Below are positions 51,261-60,009 of a stretch of DNA of 64,000 nucleotides, in pieces (within the stretch, counting starts at the first letter, position 1; each line of letters starts with the position of its first letter). Source of the stretch: Pseudomonas sp. CFBP 13711 (GTDB taxonomy: Bacteria > Pseudomonadota > Gammaproteobacteria > Pseudomonadales > Pseudomonadaceae); the NCBI RefSeq assembly GCF_014842265.1, contig NZ_JACYVI010000011.1, positions 62,001 to 126,000 on the forward strand. Reading direction: 5' to 3'. A program made the translations under genes and the position numbers. The notes under the pieces are model-generated. The model was not told the origin of the DNA, made no database searches, and saw only the letters and a list, made by a program, of their open reading frames with translations.

Positions 51261-51436
51261 GATCGTTCCCTACGCTCCGCGTGGGAATGCATCCCCTGAC
51301 GCTCCGCGTCACAGGTCTCACCGACAGGATACGGTGCTCTTGTAGGACCGGCTTCAGCCGGGAACACGCCAGCCTTCACACCCCTAATCCCGCAGCGCGA
51401 CCCCCGACGCTTTCCCGGCTAAAGCCGGCACCACTA
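51261..51436. repeat. cluster of palindromic repeats: one GTTCCC-type and two REP copies
   Basis: CGTTCCCTACGCTCCGCGTGG at 51264 and GACGCTCCGCGTCAC near 51299 belong to the type seen at 42988. REP copies follow at about 51341-51364 (TGTAGGACCGGCTTCAGCCG) and 51411-51436 (TTCCCGGCTAAAGCCGGCAC). The REPs are inverted to each other. Confidence 0.75.
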
Positions 51437-51530
51437 GCGGCATCGCATTCTGCTAACGGACAAACGGCACGAATTATTTGTTTCAGCCCTTCCGCAATCC
51501 CCTTCACTGAATCCTCAACAACCCTCCAAC

Positions 51531-51557
51531 TTGTCTAGCCCGCACCGCCGCTAGACC
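51531..51557. promoter_or_regulatory. candidate PhnF half-sites upstream of phnC
   Basis: TTGTCTAG (51531) and CTAGACC (51551) form inverted half-sites about 205-230 bases before the phnC ATG. They share GTCTAG/CTAGAC with the perfect palindrome inside phnF. The rest of 51437-51762 is the presumed phn promoter; a PHO box was not confidently found. Confidence 0.4.
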
Positions 51558-51762
51558 GCCCTTTAACGTCCTGATGTCCACAAACCCCCCAAAAAATTCC
51601 GCATCAAACCGTCTCCGAAGTGAAACGCCGCCGTCATCGTCGATTCATGGAACTGCCACAGGCTGCCCCTAATGTCACTCGCACCGAACGCGGCCAAGGA
51701 CGGTCGTGCGGCTGATCATTCATCCCCAGCAGGACGCTGGAATCACAACACCAGAGAAGCCC

Positions 51763-52596
51763 ATGACCGCAGCCATCCACGTCGACCGCTTGAACAAGAC
51801 ATTCGCCCGAAAGACCGCTTTGGTTGACCTTGCATTGTCTATACAACACGGGGAAATGGTTGCGCTGATCGGCGCTTCCGGTTCCGGCAAATCCACGCTG
51901 TTGCGCCATCTGGCCGGTCTGGCCTGTTGTGATCGCACCAATGGCGGCAGCGTCCAGGTGCTGGGCCGGGAAGTGCAGGCTTCGGGCCGGCTGAACGGCA
52001 AAGTGCGCCGCCTGCGCGCTGACATCGGCTACATCTTTCAGCAGTTCAATCTGGTCAATCGCCTGAGCGTGCTCGACAACGTCCTGCTCGGCTGTCTGGG
52101 CCGTATGCCTCGCTGGCGTGGCAGCCTGGGGCTGTTCAACGCCCAGGAGAAAGCCCGCGCCATGGCCAACCTTGACCGCGTCGGCCTTGCCGATCTGGCG
52201 CCGCAACGGGCCTCGACCTTGTCCGGCGGCCAGCAGCAGCGGGTGGCCATCGCCCGCGCGCTGACCCAGCAGGCCGAAGTCATTCTCGCCGACGAGCCCA
52301 TTGCCTCCCTCGACCCCGAGTCGGCGCGCAAAGTCATGGAAATCCTCGCCGACATCAATCGTCGGGACGGCAAGACGGTCGTCGTCACCCTGCATCAGGT
52401 GGATTACGCCGTGCGCTATTGCCCGCGTGCCGTGGCGCTCAAGGGCGGACGGATTCACTTCGACGGCAACGGCGCCGAGCTCAACAGTCAGTTCCTCAAC
52501 GACCTGTATGGCGCCGACGCCGACACCAGCCTGATGTTCGACGGCAGCGCGCGGGACACCGAACGACCGTCGCGACTGATGATGGCTCGCGCCTGA
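51763..52596 (+). CDS. phnC: phosphonate ABC transporter ATP-binding protein
   Basis: A 277-residue ATPase of the phosphonate/phosphite importer. It has Walker A GASGSGKST, Q-loop FQQFNLVNRLSVLDNVLLG (typical PhnC), signature SGGQQQRV and Walker B VILADEPIASLDPES. I place the start at the ATG at 51763 (MTAAIHVDRLNKTF) because upstream codons of the same frame are unlike the family. First gene of the C-P lyase cluster; phnD follows after 67 bases. Confidence 0.93.
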   Translation: MTAAIHVDRLNKTFARKTALVDLALSIQHGEMVALIGASGSGKSTLLRHLAGLACCDRTNGGSVQVLGREVQASGRLNGKVRRLRADIGYIFQQFNLVNRLSVLDNVLLGCLGRMPRWRGSLGLFNAQEKARAMANLDRVGLADLAPQRASTLSGGQQQRVAIARALTQQAEVILADEPIASLDPESARKVMEILADINRRDGKTVVVTLHQVDYAVRYCPRAVALKGGRIHFDGNGAELNSQFLNDLYGADADTSLMFDGSARDTERPSRLMMARA

Positions 52597-52663
52597 CTCG
52601 GTGGCGGCACCGGTAACAGACAACACCCAACCCCACACCCAAAACCAGCTCCGGGAGTTCCCC

Positions 52664-53668
52664 ATGTTGAACCGTATCGGGCGCGTGTTCGCGTCTGCCG
52701 CTGTCATCGCCGGTTGCCTGCTGGGCAACGCGCAGGCCGACGACAACGTCATCAACTTCGGCATCATGTCCACCGAGTCGTCGCAGAACCTGAAAAGCGT
52801 CTGGCAGCCGTTCCTCGACGACATGTCGAAAAAGACCGGGCTTAAAGTCAACGCGACCTTCGCCTCCGACTACGCCGGCCTGATTCAGGGCATGCGTTTC
52901 AACAAGGTCGACGTGGCCTGGCTGGGCAACAAGGCGGCCATGGAAGCGGTGGACCGTTCCGGCGGCGAAATCTTCGCCCAGACCGCTGCCGCCAACGGTG
53001 CGCCCGGCTACTGGAGCGTGATCATTGCGCGCAAGGACAGCCCGATCAATTCGGTCGAGGACATGCTCAAGCACGCCAAGGAACTGACCTTCGGCAACGG
53101 CGACCCGAACTCCACCTCCGGCTATCTGGTGCCGGGCTACTACGTGTTCGCGCAGAACCACGTCGACGCCGCCACCGCCTTCAAACGGACGCTGAATTCC
53201 AGCCACGAAGTCAACGCCCTCAGCGTGGCCAAAGGGCAACTGGACGTCGCCACTTTCAACACCGAAAGCTGGGACCGTCTGGAAGTCACCCAGCCGGACA
53301 AGGCCGCGATGCTCAAGGTGATCTGGAAGTCGCCGCTGATCCCGGCCGACCCGATGGTCTGGCGCAAGGGCATGTCCGACGCGGAGAAGAACAAGATCCG
53401 CGACTTCTTCGCCAACTACGGCGACACCGACGAAGAAAAGGCCGTGCTGAAGAACATGCAGATGGGCAAGTTCCTCAAGTCTTCGGATGACCAGTTGCTG
53501 ACCATTCGCCAGCTCGAGCTGTTCAAGCAGAAGACTGAAACCACCGCCAGCACCACCCTCAGCGCCGACGAAAAGGCCACCCGCCTGAAAGACATCGACG
53601 CTGGTCTGGCGAAGCTGCAGGACCGTATTTCCGAGCTGGAAAAACAAGGCACCGCCAAGGCGGGTTGA
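52664..53668 (+). CDS. phnD: phosphonate-binding periplasmic protein
   Basis: A 334-residue solute-binding protein with a Sec signal ending NAQA (about residue 25). Characteristic PhnD stretches are INFGIMSTESSQNLKSVWQP, GMRFNKVDVAWLGNKAAME, GDPNSTSGYLVPGYYVF (phosphonate pocket) and WKSPLIPADPMVWR. The C terminus is a long charged helix. GGGAG precedes the ATG at 52664. It captures phosphonates for PhnCE. Confidence 0.93.
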   Translation: MLNRIGRVFASAAVIAGCLLGNAQADDNVINFGIMSTESSQNLKSVWQPFLDDMSKKTGLKVNATFASDYAGLIQGMRFNKVDVAWLGNKAAMEAVDRSGGEIFAQTAAANGAPGYWSVIIARKDSPINSVEDMLKHAKELTFGNGDPNSTSGYLVPGYYVFAQNHVDAATAFKRTLNSSHEVNALSVAKGQLDVATFNTESWDRLEVTQPDKAAMLKVIWKSPLIPADPMVWRKGMSDAEKNKIRDFFANYGDTDEEKAVLKNMQMGKFLKSSDDQLLTIRQLELFKQKTETTASTTLSADEKATRLKDIDAGLAKLQDRISELEKQGTAKAG

Positions 53669-53758
53669 TGCACGGGGCACGCCTGCCTGTGGGGGTAAGC
53701 CCCGTGCAGGCACGGCGCGCCAGTCATGACGCCTCACCCGATCGCAACCGGACTTTTT

Positions 53759-54547
53759 ATGACCACTCACGCTGCTTACATCCAGGCCGCTGGCAAGCGC
53801 AGCTGGCCGCAATACCTGGGCTGGGGCCTGTTCCTGGCAATGATGGCCTGGGCCTGGCACGGCGCGGAAATGAACCCGCTCGCCCTGTACCGCGACTCCG
53901 GCAACATGGCGACTTTCGCCGCCGACTTCTTCCCGCCCGACTTCCACGAATGGCGCGCGTACCTCAAGGAAATGATCGTCACCGTGCAGATCGCCCTGTG
54001 GGGCACGTTGCTGGCGATCGTCTGCTCGGTGCCGCTGGGCATCCTTTGCGCCGACAACATCACGCCGTGGTGGATTCATCAACCGCTGCGCCGGGTCATG
54101 GATTCGTTCCGATCAATCAACGAAATGGTCTTCGCCATGCTCTTCGTTGTGGCGGTCGGCCTCGGCCCATTCGCAGGCGTGCTGGCGTTGTGGATCAGCA
54201 CCACCGGCGTGCTCGCCAAGCTGTTTGCGGAAGCGGTGGAAGCGATTGATCCAGGCCCGGTCGAAGGCGTTCGAGCCACCGGCGCCAGTGCCTTGCAGGA
54301 AGTGATCTTCGGGGTAATCCCGCAGGTGATGCCGCTGTGGATTTCCTACGCGCTGTACCGCTTCGAATCCAACGTGCGTTCGGCGACGGTGGTGGGGATG
54401 GTCGGTGCCGGCGGGATCGGCGTGATCCTCTGGGAAAACATCCGCGGCTTCCAGTTCACCCAGACCTGCTCGGTGCTGCTGGTGATCATCGTGGTGGTGA
54501 GCGTCATCGACATCTTCTCCCAGCGCCTGCGCAAGCAGTTCATCTAA
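53759..54547 (+). CDS. phnE: phosphonate ABC transporter permease
   Basis: A 262-residue inner-membrane permease with about six helices. It has FPPDFHEWRAYLKEMIVTVQIALWGT (PhnE hallmark), the RSINEMVFAMLFVVAVGLGPFAG segment and the EAA loop VEGVRATGASALQEVIFGVIPQ. I prefer the ATG at 53759, which gives an N terminus of usual length; an in-frame ATG at 53726 would add 11 residues. There is a single phnE, as in the E. coli K-12 ancestral layout. Confidence 0.9.
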   Translation: MTTHAAYIQAAGKRSWPQYLGWGLFLAMMAWAWHGAEMNPLALYRDSGNMATFAADFFPPDFHEWRAYLKEMIVTVQIALWGTLLAIVCSVPLGILCADNITPWWIHQPLRRVMDSFRSINEMVFAMLFVVAVGLGPFAGVLALWISTTGVLAKLFAEAVEAIDPGPVEGVRATGASALQEVIFGVIPQVMPLWISYALYRFESNVRSATVVGMVGAGGIGVILWENIRGFQFTQTCSVLLVIIVVVSVIDIFSQRLRKQFI

Positions 54548-54586
54548 TGACCACGACAGGAGAGGGTGCAGACCCTTTTTTTAGCC

Positions 54587-55306
54587 ATGCAGTTGTCTAG
54601 ACAATCCGAAGCTCTACACCGAGAACCCATGTACCTCGAACTGGCGCAAACCCTGCGCCGTGAACTCGACCGCTACATCGCCGGCGAATACCTGCCCGCC
54701 GAAATCCAGCTGGCGGCGCGCTTTGAGGTCAACCGGCACACCGTGCGCCGGGCCATCGACGAGTTGGTGCGCGAAGGCAGCCTGCTGCGCCGCCAGGGCA
54801 AAGGCACCCAGGTGCTGGGCCGTCCGCTGGTGTACCCGGTCGCGGCCGGCAGCGCCTACAGCGAATCACTCGCGGCGCTGGGCCATGGCGTCGAAGCGGT
54901 GCTGCTGCAACGCCGTCACTGCACGGCGACAGCGGAAGAGGCCGGGCATCTGGGCCTCGAACCCCACGCGCCGCTGATCGAACTGCAAACCCTGCGCCGC
55001 CTCGACGGCCAGCCGGTCTGCCTGATTCGCCACCGCTACTGCGCCACCCGCGCGTCGTTGATCGCCGACTACGTCAGCGGTTCGGTGCGCCAGTTTCTCA
55101 CCGAACGTCAGTTGCCATTGACCCGCACCTTCAGCCTGATCGGCGCGCGCCTGCCCAGTCGCGAGGAAGCCAGCGTGCTGCTGATGCCGCGCCACTTGCC
55201 GGCACTGACGGTGCTCACCCTTTCCCACGATGCGCACGGGAACCCGGTGGAGATAGCCCATTCCACCAGCCGCTCCGACCGCTTCCAGTATCAGATCGTC
55301 ACCTGA
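54587..55306 (+). CDS. phnF: GntR/HutC-family phosphonate regulator
   Basis: A 239-residue repressor-type regulator. It has an N-terminal winged helix (about 10-75: LRRELDRYIAGEYLPAEIQLA, FEVNRHTVRRAIDELVREGSL) and a UTRA effector domain (about 95-235: LIELQTLRRLDGQPVCLIRHR). I choose the ATG at 54587 (MQLSRQSEAL, matching PhnF N termini). A GTG 21 bases upstream is closer to AGGAG but too close for good spacing. It sits between the transporter and C-P lyase genes as in E. coli. A palindrome lies inside its first codons, suggesting autoregulation. Confidence 0.88.
   Translation: MQLSRQSEALHREPMYLELAQTLRRELDRYIAGEYLPAEIQLAARFEVNRHTVRRAIDELVREGSLLRRQGKGTQVLGRPLVYPVAAGSAYSESLAALGHGVEAVLLQRRHCTATAEEAGHLGLEPHAPLIELQTLRRLDGQPVCLIRHRYCATRASLIADYVSGSVRQFLTERQLPLTRTFSLIGARLPSREEASVLLMPRHLPALTVLTLSHDAHGNPVEIAHSTSRSDRFQYQIVT
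54593..54604. promoter_or_regulatory. perfect palindrome TTGTCTAGACAA within the start of phnF
   Basis: A 12-base perfect palindrome covering phnF codons 3-6. It resembles the inverted GTCTAGAC-type operators of HutC-subfamily GntR proteins. Binding by PhnF is inferred, supported by related half-sites ahead of phnC. Confidence 0.45.
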
Positions 55307-55320
55307 CGGAGATGCCCTCG

Positions 55321-55803
55321 ATGACTGCCACACCCGTTTCTTCCAGCGCGCCCGACGCCCAAACACCCGGCCACGCTGCCCGCCAGCACTGGATCGGCGT
55401 GCTCTCGCGCAGCCGCCGCGCCGAACTGCTGATCCATGAAGCCGCGTTGCGTGACGCCGACTACCAACTGATCCGTGCGCCGGAAATCGGCATGACCCTG
55501 GTGCGGGGCCGCATGGGCGGCAGCGGTGCGCCGTTCAACGTCGGCGAGATGACCGTGACCCGCTGCGTGGTGCGCCTGGCAGACGGCCGCACCGGCTTCA
55601 GCTACCTGGCCGGGCGCGACAAGGCCCACGCCGAACTCGCCGCCCTGGCCGACGCGCATTTGCAGGGCGCCCAACAGGCGCACTGGATGACTGACCTGAT
55701 CGCCCCCCTGGCCCGCGCGCAGGACCTGCGCCGGGCCCAACAACAAGCCGAAACCGCCGCGACCAAAGTGGACTTCTTCACCTTGGTCAGAGGAGAAAAC
55801 TGA
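55321..55803 (+). CDS. phnG: C-P lyase core subunit PhnG
   Basis: A 160-residue subunit of the PhnGHIJ core complex that transfers the phosphonate to ATP-derived ribose. PhnG family motifs: RQHWIGVLSRSRRAELL, PEIGMTLVRGRMGGSGAPFN, VGEMTVTRCVVRL, GFSYLAGRDKAHAELAALAD. The start at 55321 lies nine bases after GGAG; an ATG at 55312 has no room for a ribosome-binding site. It overlaps phnH by one base. Confidence 0.93.
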   Translation: MTATPVSSSAPDAQTPGHAARQHWIGVLSRSRRAELLIHEAALRDADYQLIRAPEIGMTLVRGRMGGSGAPFNVGEMTVTRCVVRLADGRTGFSYLAGRDKAHAELAALADAHLQGAQQAHWMTDLIAPLARAQDLRRAQQQAETAATKVDFFTLVRGEN

Positions 55804-56447
55804 TGAGCACCTCTCTCGCCACTCAATCCTTGCCCGCTTCGCTGTTGCAGCCGGCATTTGCCGATCCGGTGCTGGATGCCCAGCGCAGTTTTCGCGCCGC
55901 CCTCAAGGCGCTGGCCGGTCCCGGTGTCGCGCAAAGCCTGCTCGCCACGCAAACCCCGCCGCACCTCGAAGGCCTTGCTGCGGCCAGCCACGCCCTGTGC
56001 CTGGCCTTGCTGGACATCGACACGCCGCTGTGGCTCGCGCCGGCGTTCGACACCCAGGCCATTCGCGCCAACCTGACCTTCCATTGTGGCTGCCCGATCG
56101 TCAGCGACCGGCAGAACGCCCGCTTCGCGCTGCTCGACGACAGCCAGTTGCACGATCTCAGCGGTTTCGACCTGGGCAACGACCGTTATCCCGATCAGTC
56201 CTGCACGCTGCTGGTCCAGCTGCCGAGTCTGCAGGGCGGCACGCAACTGGCCTGGCGCGGGCCGGGCATCGAAAGCAAAAACCACGTCAGCCTGCCGTTG
56301 CAGGAAGCGTTCTGGCAGGAGCGCGAAGCGCGCAACGACTTCCCCCGTGGCATCGACGTGTTCTTCGTCGCCGGCAACGAACTGCTCGGTTTGCCGCGCA
56401 GCACTCAGGTGCTGTTCAAGTCCCAAACCTCAAGAGGAGCCGCCTGA
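55803..56447 (+). CDS. phnH: C-P lyase core subunit PhnH
   Basis: A 214-residue core subunit. Family features: PAFADPVLDAQRSFRAALKALAGPG near the N terminus, LALLDIDTPLWLAP, LTFHCGCPI and GPGIESKNHVSLPL. The ATG overlaps the phnG stop (TGATG), and the phnI ATG overlaps its own stop in the same way, indicating tight translational coupling and balanced stoichiometry of the complex. Confidence 0.93.
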   Translation: MSTSLATQSLPASLLQPAFADPVLDAQRSFRAALKALAGPGVAQSLLATQTPPHLEGLAAASHALCLALLDIDTPLWLAPAFDTQAIRANLTFHCGCPIVSDRQNARFALLDDSQLHDLSGFDLGNDRYPDQSCTLLVQLPSLQGGTQLAWRGPGIESKNHVSLPLQEAFWQEREARNDFPRGIDVFFVAGNELLGLPRSTQVLFKSQTSRGAA

Positions 56448-57520
56448 TGTACGTCGCCGTCAAGGGTGGCGAACAGGCCATCGACAATGCCCACAAACTG
56501 CTGGCGAAACAGCGCCGGGGGGACACCTCCGTCGCCGAGCTGGGCGTGGAGCAGATCCGCCAGCAATTGCCGCTCGCCGTCGCCCGAGTGATGACCGAAG
56601 GCTCGCTGTACGATGCCGAACTGGCGGCGCTGGCGATCAAGCAATCGGCAGGCGATCTGGTTGAAGCGATTTTCCTGCTGCGCGCCTACCGCACGACGCT
56701 GACCCGCTTCAGCGCCAGCCTGCCCATCGACACCTCAGCCATGCAGCTCAACCGTCGTCTGTCCGCCACGTTCAAGGACGTCCCCGGTGGGCAACTGCTG
56801 GGCCCGACCTTCGACTACACCCACCGTTTGCTGGATTTCACCTTGCTGGCAGAAGGCGAATTTCCCGGCCCTGAAGCCCTGGCGGACGCCGCTGTTCAAG
56901 ACTGTCCGCGGGTGCTGGGGCTGCTCGCAAAAGAAGGCCTGATCAAGGAAGAACAGGACACCGGCGCGCCGGTCGCCGACATCACCCGCGAGCCGCTGGA
57001 GTACCCGGCCAGCCGCGCCGAACGTCTGCAGGCGCTGGCCCGGGGCGATGAAGGCTTTCTGCTGGCGCTGGGTTATTCGACCCAGCGCGGTTACGGCCGC
57101 AACCACCCGTTTGCCGGGGAGATTCGGGTGGGAGAAGTGGAGGTGTGGATCGAGCCGGAAGAGCTGGGTTTCCCGATCTCCATCGGCGCCATCGAAGTGA
57201 CCGAGTGCGAGATGGTTAACCAGTTCGTCGGTTCCGCCACCGAGCTGCCGCAGTTCACCCGCGGCTACGGCCTGGCCTTCGGGCACGCCGAACGCAAAGC
57301 CATGGGCATGGCGCTGGTGGACCGCTCGCTGCGCGCCGGTGAGTACAGCGAGGAGATCGTCTCGCCGGCCCAGCAGGAAGAATTCGTCCTGGCCCACTGC
57401 GACAACGTCGAAGCCGCCGGTTTCGTCTCGCACTTGAAATTGCCGCACTACGTGGACTTCCAGGCCGAACTGGAGCTGATCCGCAAACTGCGCACGCCCT
57501 CCAGGGAGCAGGCCCAATGA
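56447..57520 (+). CDS. phnI: C-P lyase core subunit PhnI
   Basis: A 357-residue nucleosidase-like core subunit that, with PhnGHL, makes ribose-1-phosphonate-5-triphosphate from ATP and phosphonate. It begins MYVAVKGGEQAIDNAHKLLA. Conserved blocks include GYSTQRGYGRNHPFAGEIRVG, GFPISIGAIEVTECEMVNQF and YGLAFGHAERKAMGMALVDR (histidine-containing active region). The ATG at 56447 overlaps the phnH stop. The long open frame upstream of it is only the phnH shadow. Its end overlaps phnJ by four bases. Confidence 0.93.
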   Translation: MYVAVKGGEQAIDNAHKLLAKQRRGDTSVAELGVEQIRQQLPLAVARVMTEGSLYDAELAALAIKQSAGDLVEAIFLLRAYRTTLTRFSASLPIDTSAMQLNRRLSATFKDVPGGQLLGPTFDYTHRLLDFTLLAEGEFPGPEALADAAVQDCPRVLGLLAKEGLIKEEQDTGAPVADITREPLEYPASRAERLQALARGDEGFLLALGYSTQRGYGRNHPFAGEIRVGEVEVWIEPEELGFPISIGAIEVTECEMVNQFVGSATELPQFTRGYGLAFGHAERKAMGMALVDRSLRAGEYSEEIVSPAQQEEFVLAHCDNVEAAGFVSHLKLPHYVDFQAELELIRKLRTPSREQAQ

Positions 57521-58410
57521 ATGCCGCCACGCCGCCACGCCCACAGCCTTTACCATCGACGCCGAGAGATGAGGCGTACAACTTCGCCTATCTGGATGAA
57601 CAGACCAAACGCATGATCCGTCGCGGCCTGCTCAAGGCCGTGGCCATTCCCGGTTATCAAGTGCCCTTCGGTGGCCGTGAAATGCCGCTGCCCTATGGCT
57701 GGGGCACCGGCGGCATGCAACTGACCGCTGCGATCCTCGGCGCCGAGGACGTGCTCAAAGTCATCGATCAGGGCGCCGACGACACCACCAACGCGGTGTC
57801 GATTCGCCGCTTCTTCGCCCGCACCGCCGGCGTCGCCACCACCGAGCGCACCCCCGAGGCGACGATCATCCAGACCCGTCACCGCATCCCGGAAACGCCG
57901 CTGCACGCCGATCAGATCATGGTCTATCAGGTGCCGATTCCCGAGCCGCTGCGCTTCATCGAACCGTCGGAAACCGAGACCCGCACCATGCACGCGCTGA
58001 ATGATTACGGCGTCATGCACGTCAAGCTCTACGAAGACATCGCCACCTTCGGCCACATCGCCACGGCCTACGCCTACCCGGTGACCGTCGACGAACGCTA
58101 CGTCATGGACCCGTCGCCGATCCCCAAATTCGACAACCCCAAGCTGGACATGAGCCCGGCATTGATGCTGTTCGGCGCCGGTCGCGAGAAGCGTCTTTAC
58201 GCGGTGCCGCCGTTCACCCGCGTCACCAGCCTGGACTTCGAAGATCATCCCTTCGAAGTGCAGAAGTGGGACCACAACTGCGCCATCTGCGGCAGCCAGG
58301 ATTCGTTCCTCGACGAGCTGATCCTCGACGACCAGGGCACCCAGAGCTTTGTCTGCTCGGACACCGACTACTGCGCGCAACGGGTCAGTCAGGGGAGGGC
58401 CGCGCAATGA
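57517..58410 (+). CDS. phnJ: radical SAM C-P lyase PhnJ
   Basis: A 297-residue enzyme that breaks the carbon-phosphorus bond using S-adenosylmethionine and a [4Fe-4S] cluster, giving the alkane and 5-phosphoribosyl-1,2-cyclic phosphate. The four key cysteines are present: C255, C258, C280 and C286, with spacing identical to E. coli C241, C244, C266 and C272 (the last being the catalytic thiyl residue). Other family blocks: YNFAYLDEQTKRMIRRGLLK, LPYGWGTGGMQLTAAILG. The N terminus is Pro-rich and slightly longer than in E. coli. All catalytic residues look intact. Confidence 0.95.
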   Translation: MNAATPPRPQPLPSTPRDEAYNFAYLDEQTKRMIRRGLLKAVAIPGYQVPFGGREMPLPYGWGTGGMQLTAAILGAEDVLKVIDQGADDTTNAVSIRRFFARTAGVATTERTPEATIIQTRHRIPETPLHADQIMVYQVPIPEPLRFIEPSETETRTMHALNDYGVMHVKLYEDIATFGHIATAYAYPVTVDERYVMDPSPIPKFDNPKLDMSPALMLFGAGREKRLYAVPPFTRVTSLDFEDHPFEVQKWDHNCAICGSQDSFLDELILDDQGTQSFVCSDTDYCAQRVSQGRAAQ

Positions 58411-59237
58411 ATGCTGCTCAACAGATCGACCGCGATGCCGTCAGCGATCGCACCCAGCCGCTGCTGAAAGTGCGTGGCCTGACCAAGTTGTACGGCCCGG
58501 AGAAAGGCTGCCAGGACGTCAGCTTCGAGCTCTATCCCGGAGAGGTGCTGGGCATCGTCGGCGAGTCCGGCTCCGGCAAGTCGACGCTGCTTTCACTGCT
58601 CAGCGGCCGTTGCCCGCCCGACAGCGGCGTCATCGATTACCGCCTCGCCGACACCCACAAAAGCGCCGGCCAGTGGGTGGATCTGTACAGCGCCAGCGAG
58701 GCCGAGCGGCGCACCTTGCTGCGCACCGAATGGGGCTTCGTCGAGCAGAACCCTCGGGACGGCCTGCGCATGGCGGTGTCGGCAGGGGCCAACATCGGCG
58801 AGCGGCTGATGGCCCAGGGCGTGCGCAATTATCAGGCGCTGCGGGCGGCAGGGCTGGACTGGCTCAATCAGGTGGAGATCGACCCGGCGCGCATCGACGA
58901 CCTGCCGCGGACCTTTTCCGGCGGCATGCAGCAGCGCCTGCAAATCGCCCGAAATCTGGTGTCCGGCCCACGGCTGGTGTTCATGGACGAGCCCACCGGC
59001 GGCCTCGACGTGTCGGTGCAGGCGCGCTTGCTCGACCTGATGCGCGGCCTGGTGCGCGAGCTGGACCTGGCGGTGGTGATCGTCACCCACGACCTGGCCG
59101 TGGCCCGCCTGCTCGCCGATCGGCTGATGGTCATGCGCCGTTCCCGCGTGGTGGAAACCGGGCTCACTGATCAGATCCTCGACGACCCGCAACATCCGTA
59201 TTCGCAGCTGCTGGTGTCTTCGGTGCTGCAGCCATGA
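58407..59237 (+). CDS. phnK: C-P lyase ATPase-like subunit PhnK
   Basis: A 276-residue ABC-type ATPase that docks on the PhnGHIJ core, not a transporter component. It has Walker A GESGSGKST, FVEQNPRDGLRMAVSAGANIGERLM (PhnK-typical), signature SGGMQQRL and Walker B LVFMDEPTGGLDVS. The ATG overlaps the phnJ stop. The N terminus carries about 15 extra residues before the first strand. Confidence 0.93.
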   Translation: MNAAQQIDRDAVSDRTQPLLKVRGLTKLYGPEKGCQDVSFELYPGEVLGIVGESGSGKSTLLSLLSGRCPPDSGVIDYRLADTHKSAGQWVDLYSASEAERRTLLRTEWGFVEQNPRDGLRMAVSAGANIGERLMAQGVRNYQALRAAGLDWLNQVEIDPARIDDLPRTFSGGMQQRLQIARNLVSGPRLVFMDEPTGGLDVSVQARLLDLMRGLVRELDLAVVIVTHDLAVARLLADRLMVMRRSRVVETGLTDQILDDPQHPYSQLLVSSVLQP

Positions 59238-59259
59238 TCCGCCTTTCGGGATGCCTTCA

Positions 59260-60009
59260 ATGAACACGCTGATCGAGGTCCGTGACCTCTCGAAAACCTT
59301 CACCCTGCACCAGCAGAACGGCGTCGTGCTCAACGTGCTGCGCGACCTGAATTTCTCCGTCAGCGGCGGCGAATGCCTGGTGCTCCACGGCCATTCCGGC
59401 GCGGGCAAAAGCACGCTGCTGCGCACCTTGTATGGCAACTACTTGCCGGCCGGCGGCAGCATTCGCGTGCAGCATCAGGGCGAGTGGCTGGAACTGGTCG
59501 GCGCTGCGCCTCGGGAGGTGCTGCAAGTGCGCCAGCAAACCCTCGGCTACGTCAGCCAGTTTCTGCGGGTGATTCCTCGAGTCGCCACCGTCGATGTGGT
59601 CATGGAACCGGCCCTGGCCCGCGGCTGGAAACGCGAGGACGCTCAGGCCCGCGCCGAGCATCTGCTCGCTCGGCTGAACATCCCGCAGCGGCTGTGGCAA
59701 CTGGCACCGGGGACGTTTTCCGGTGGCGAACAGCAGCGCGTCAACATCGCCCGCGGCTTCATGGTGCCGTGGCCGGTGATGCTGCTGGACGAGCCGACCG
59801 CATCGCTGGACGACGGCAATCGCCAGGTGGTCCTCGAATTGATCAATGAGGCGAAGAGCGCCGGCGCTGCGGTGATCGGCATCTTCCACGACCGACTGGC
59901 CCGGGAAGCGGTGTCCGACCGTCATCTGGACATGACCCCGCCCGACCTTGATCCGCAGGCCTCACTGGCATCCATGGCATCAAGCCCGAAGGAGACCGAA
60001 CAATGCTGA
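59260..60009 (+). CDS. phnL: C-P lyase ATPase-like subunit PhnL
   Basis: A 249-residue ABC-like subunit that supports phosphonate transfer. It has Walker A GHSGAGKST, YVSQFLRVIPRVATVDVVMEP (PhnL hallmark), signature SGGEQQRVNIARG and Walker B VMLLDEPTASLDD. I prefer the ATG at 59260 (MNTLIEVRDLSKTF), aligning with known PhnL; an in-frame ATG at 59251 would add MPS. It overlaps phnM by seven bases. Confidence 0.92.
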   Translation: MNTLIEVRDLSKTFTLHQQNGVVLNVLRDLNFSVSGGECLVLHGHSGAGKSTLLRTLYGNYLPAGGSIRVQHQGEWLELVGAAPREVLQVRQQTLGYVSQFLRVIPRVATVDVVMEPALARGWKREDAQARAEHLLARLNIPQRLWQLAPGTFSGGEQQRVNIARGFMVPWPVMLLDEPTASLDDGNRQVVLELINEAKSAGAAVIGIFHDRLAREAVSDRHLDMTPPDLDPQASLASMASSPKETEQC

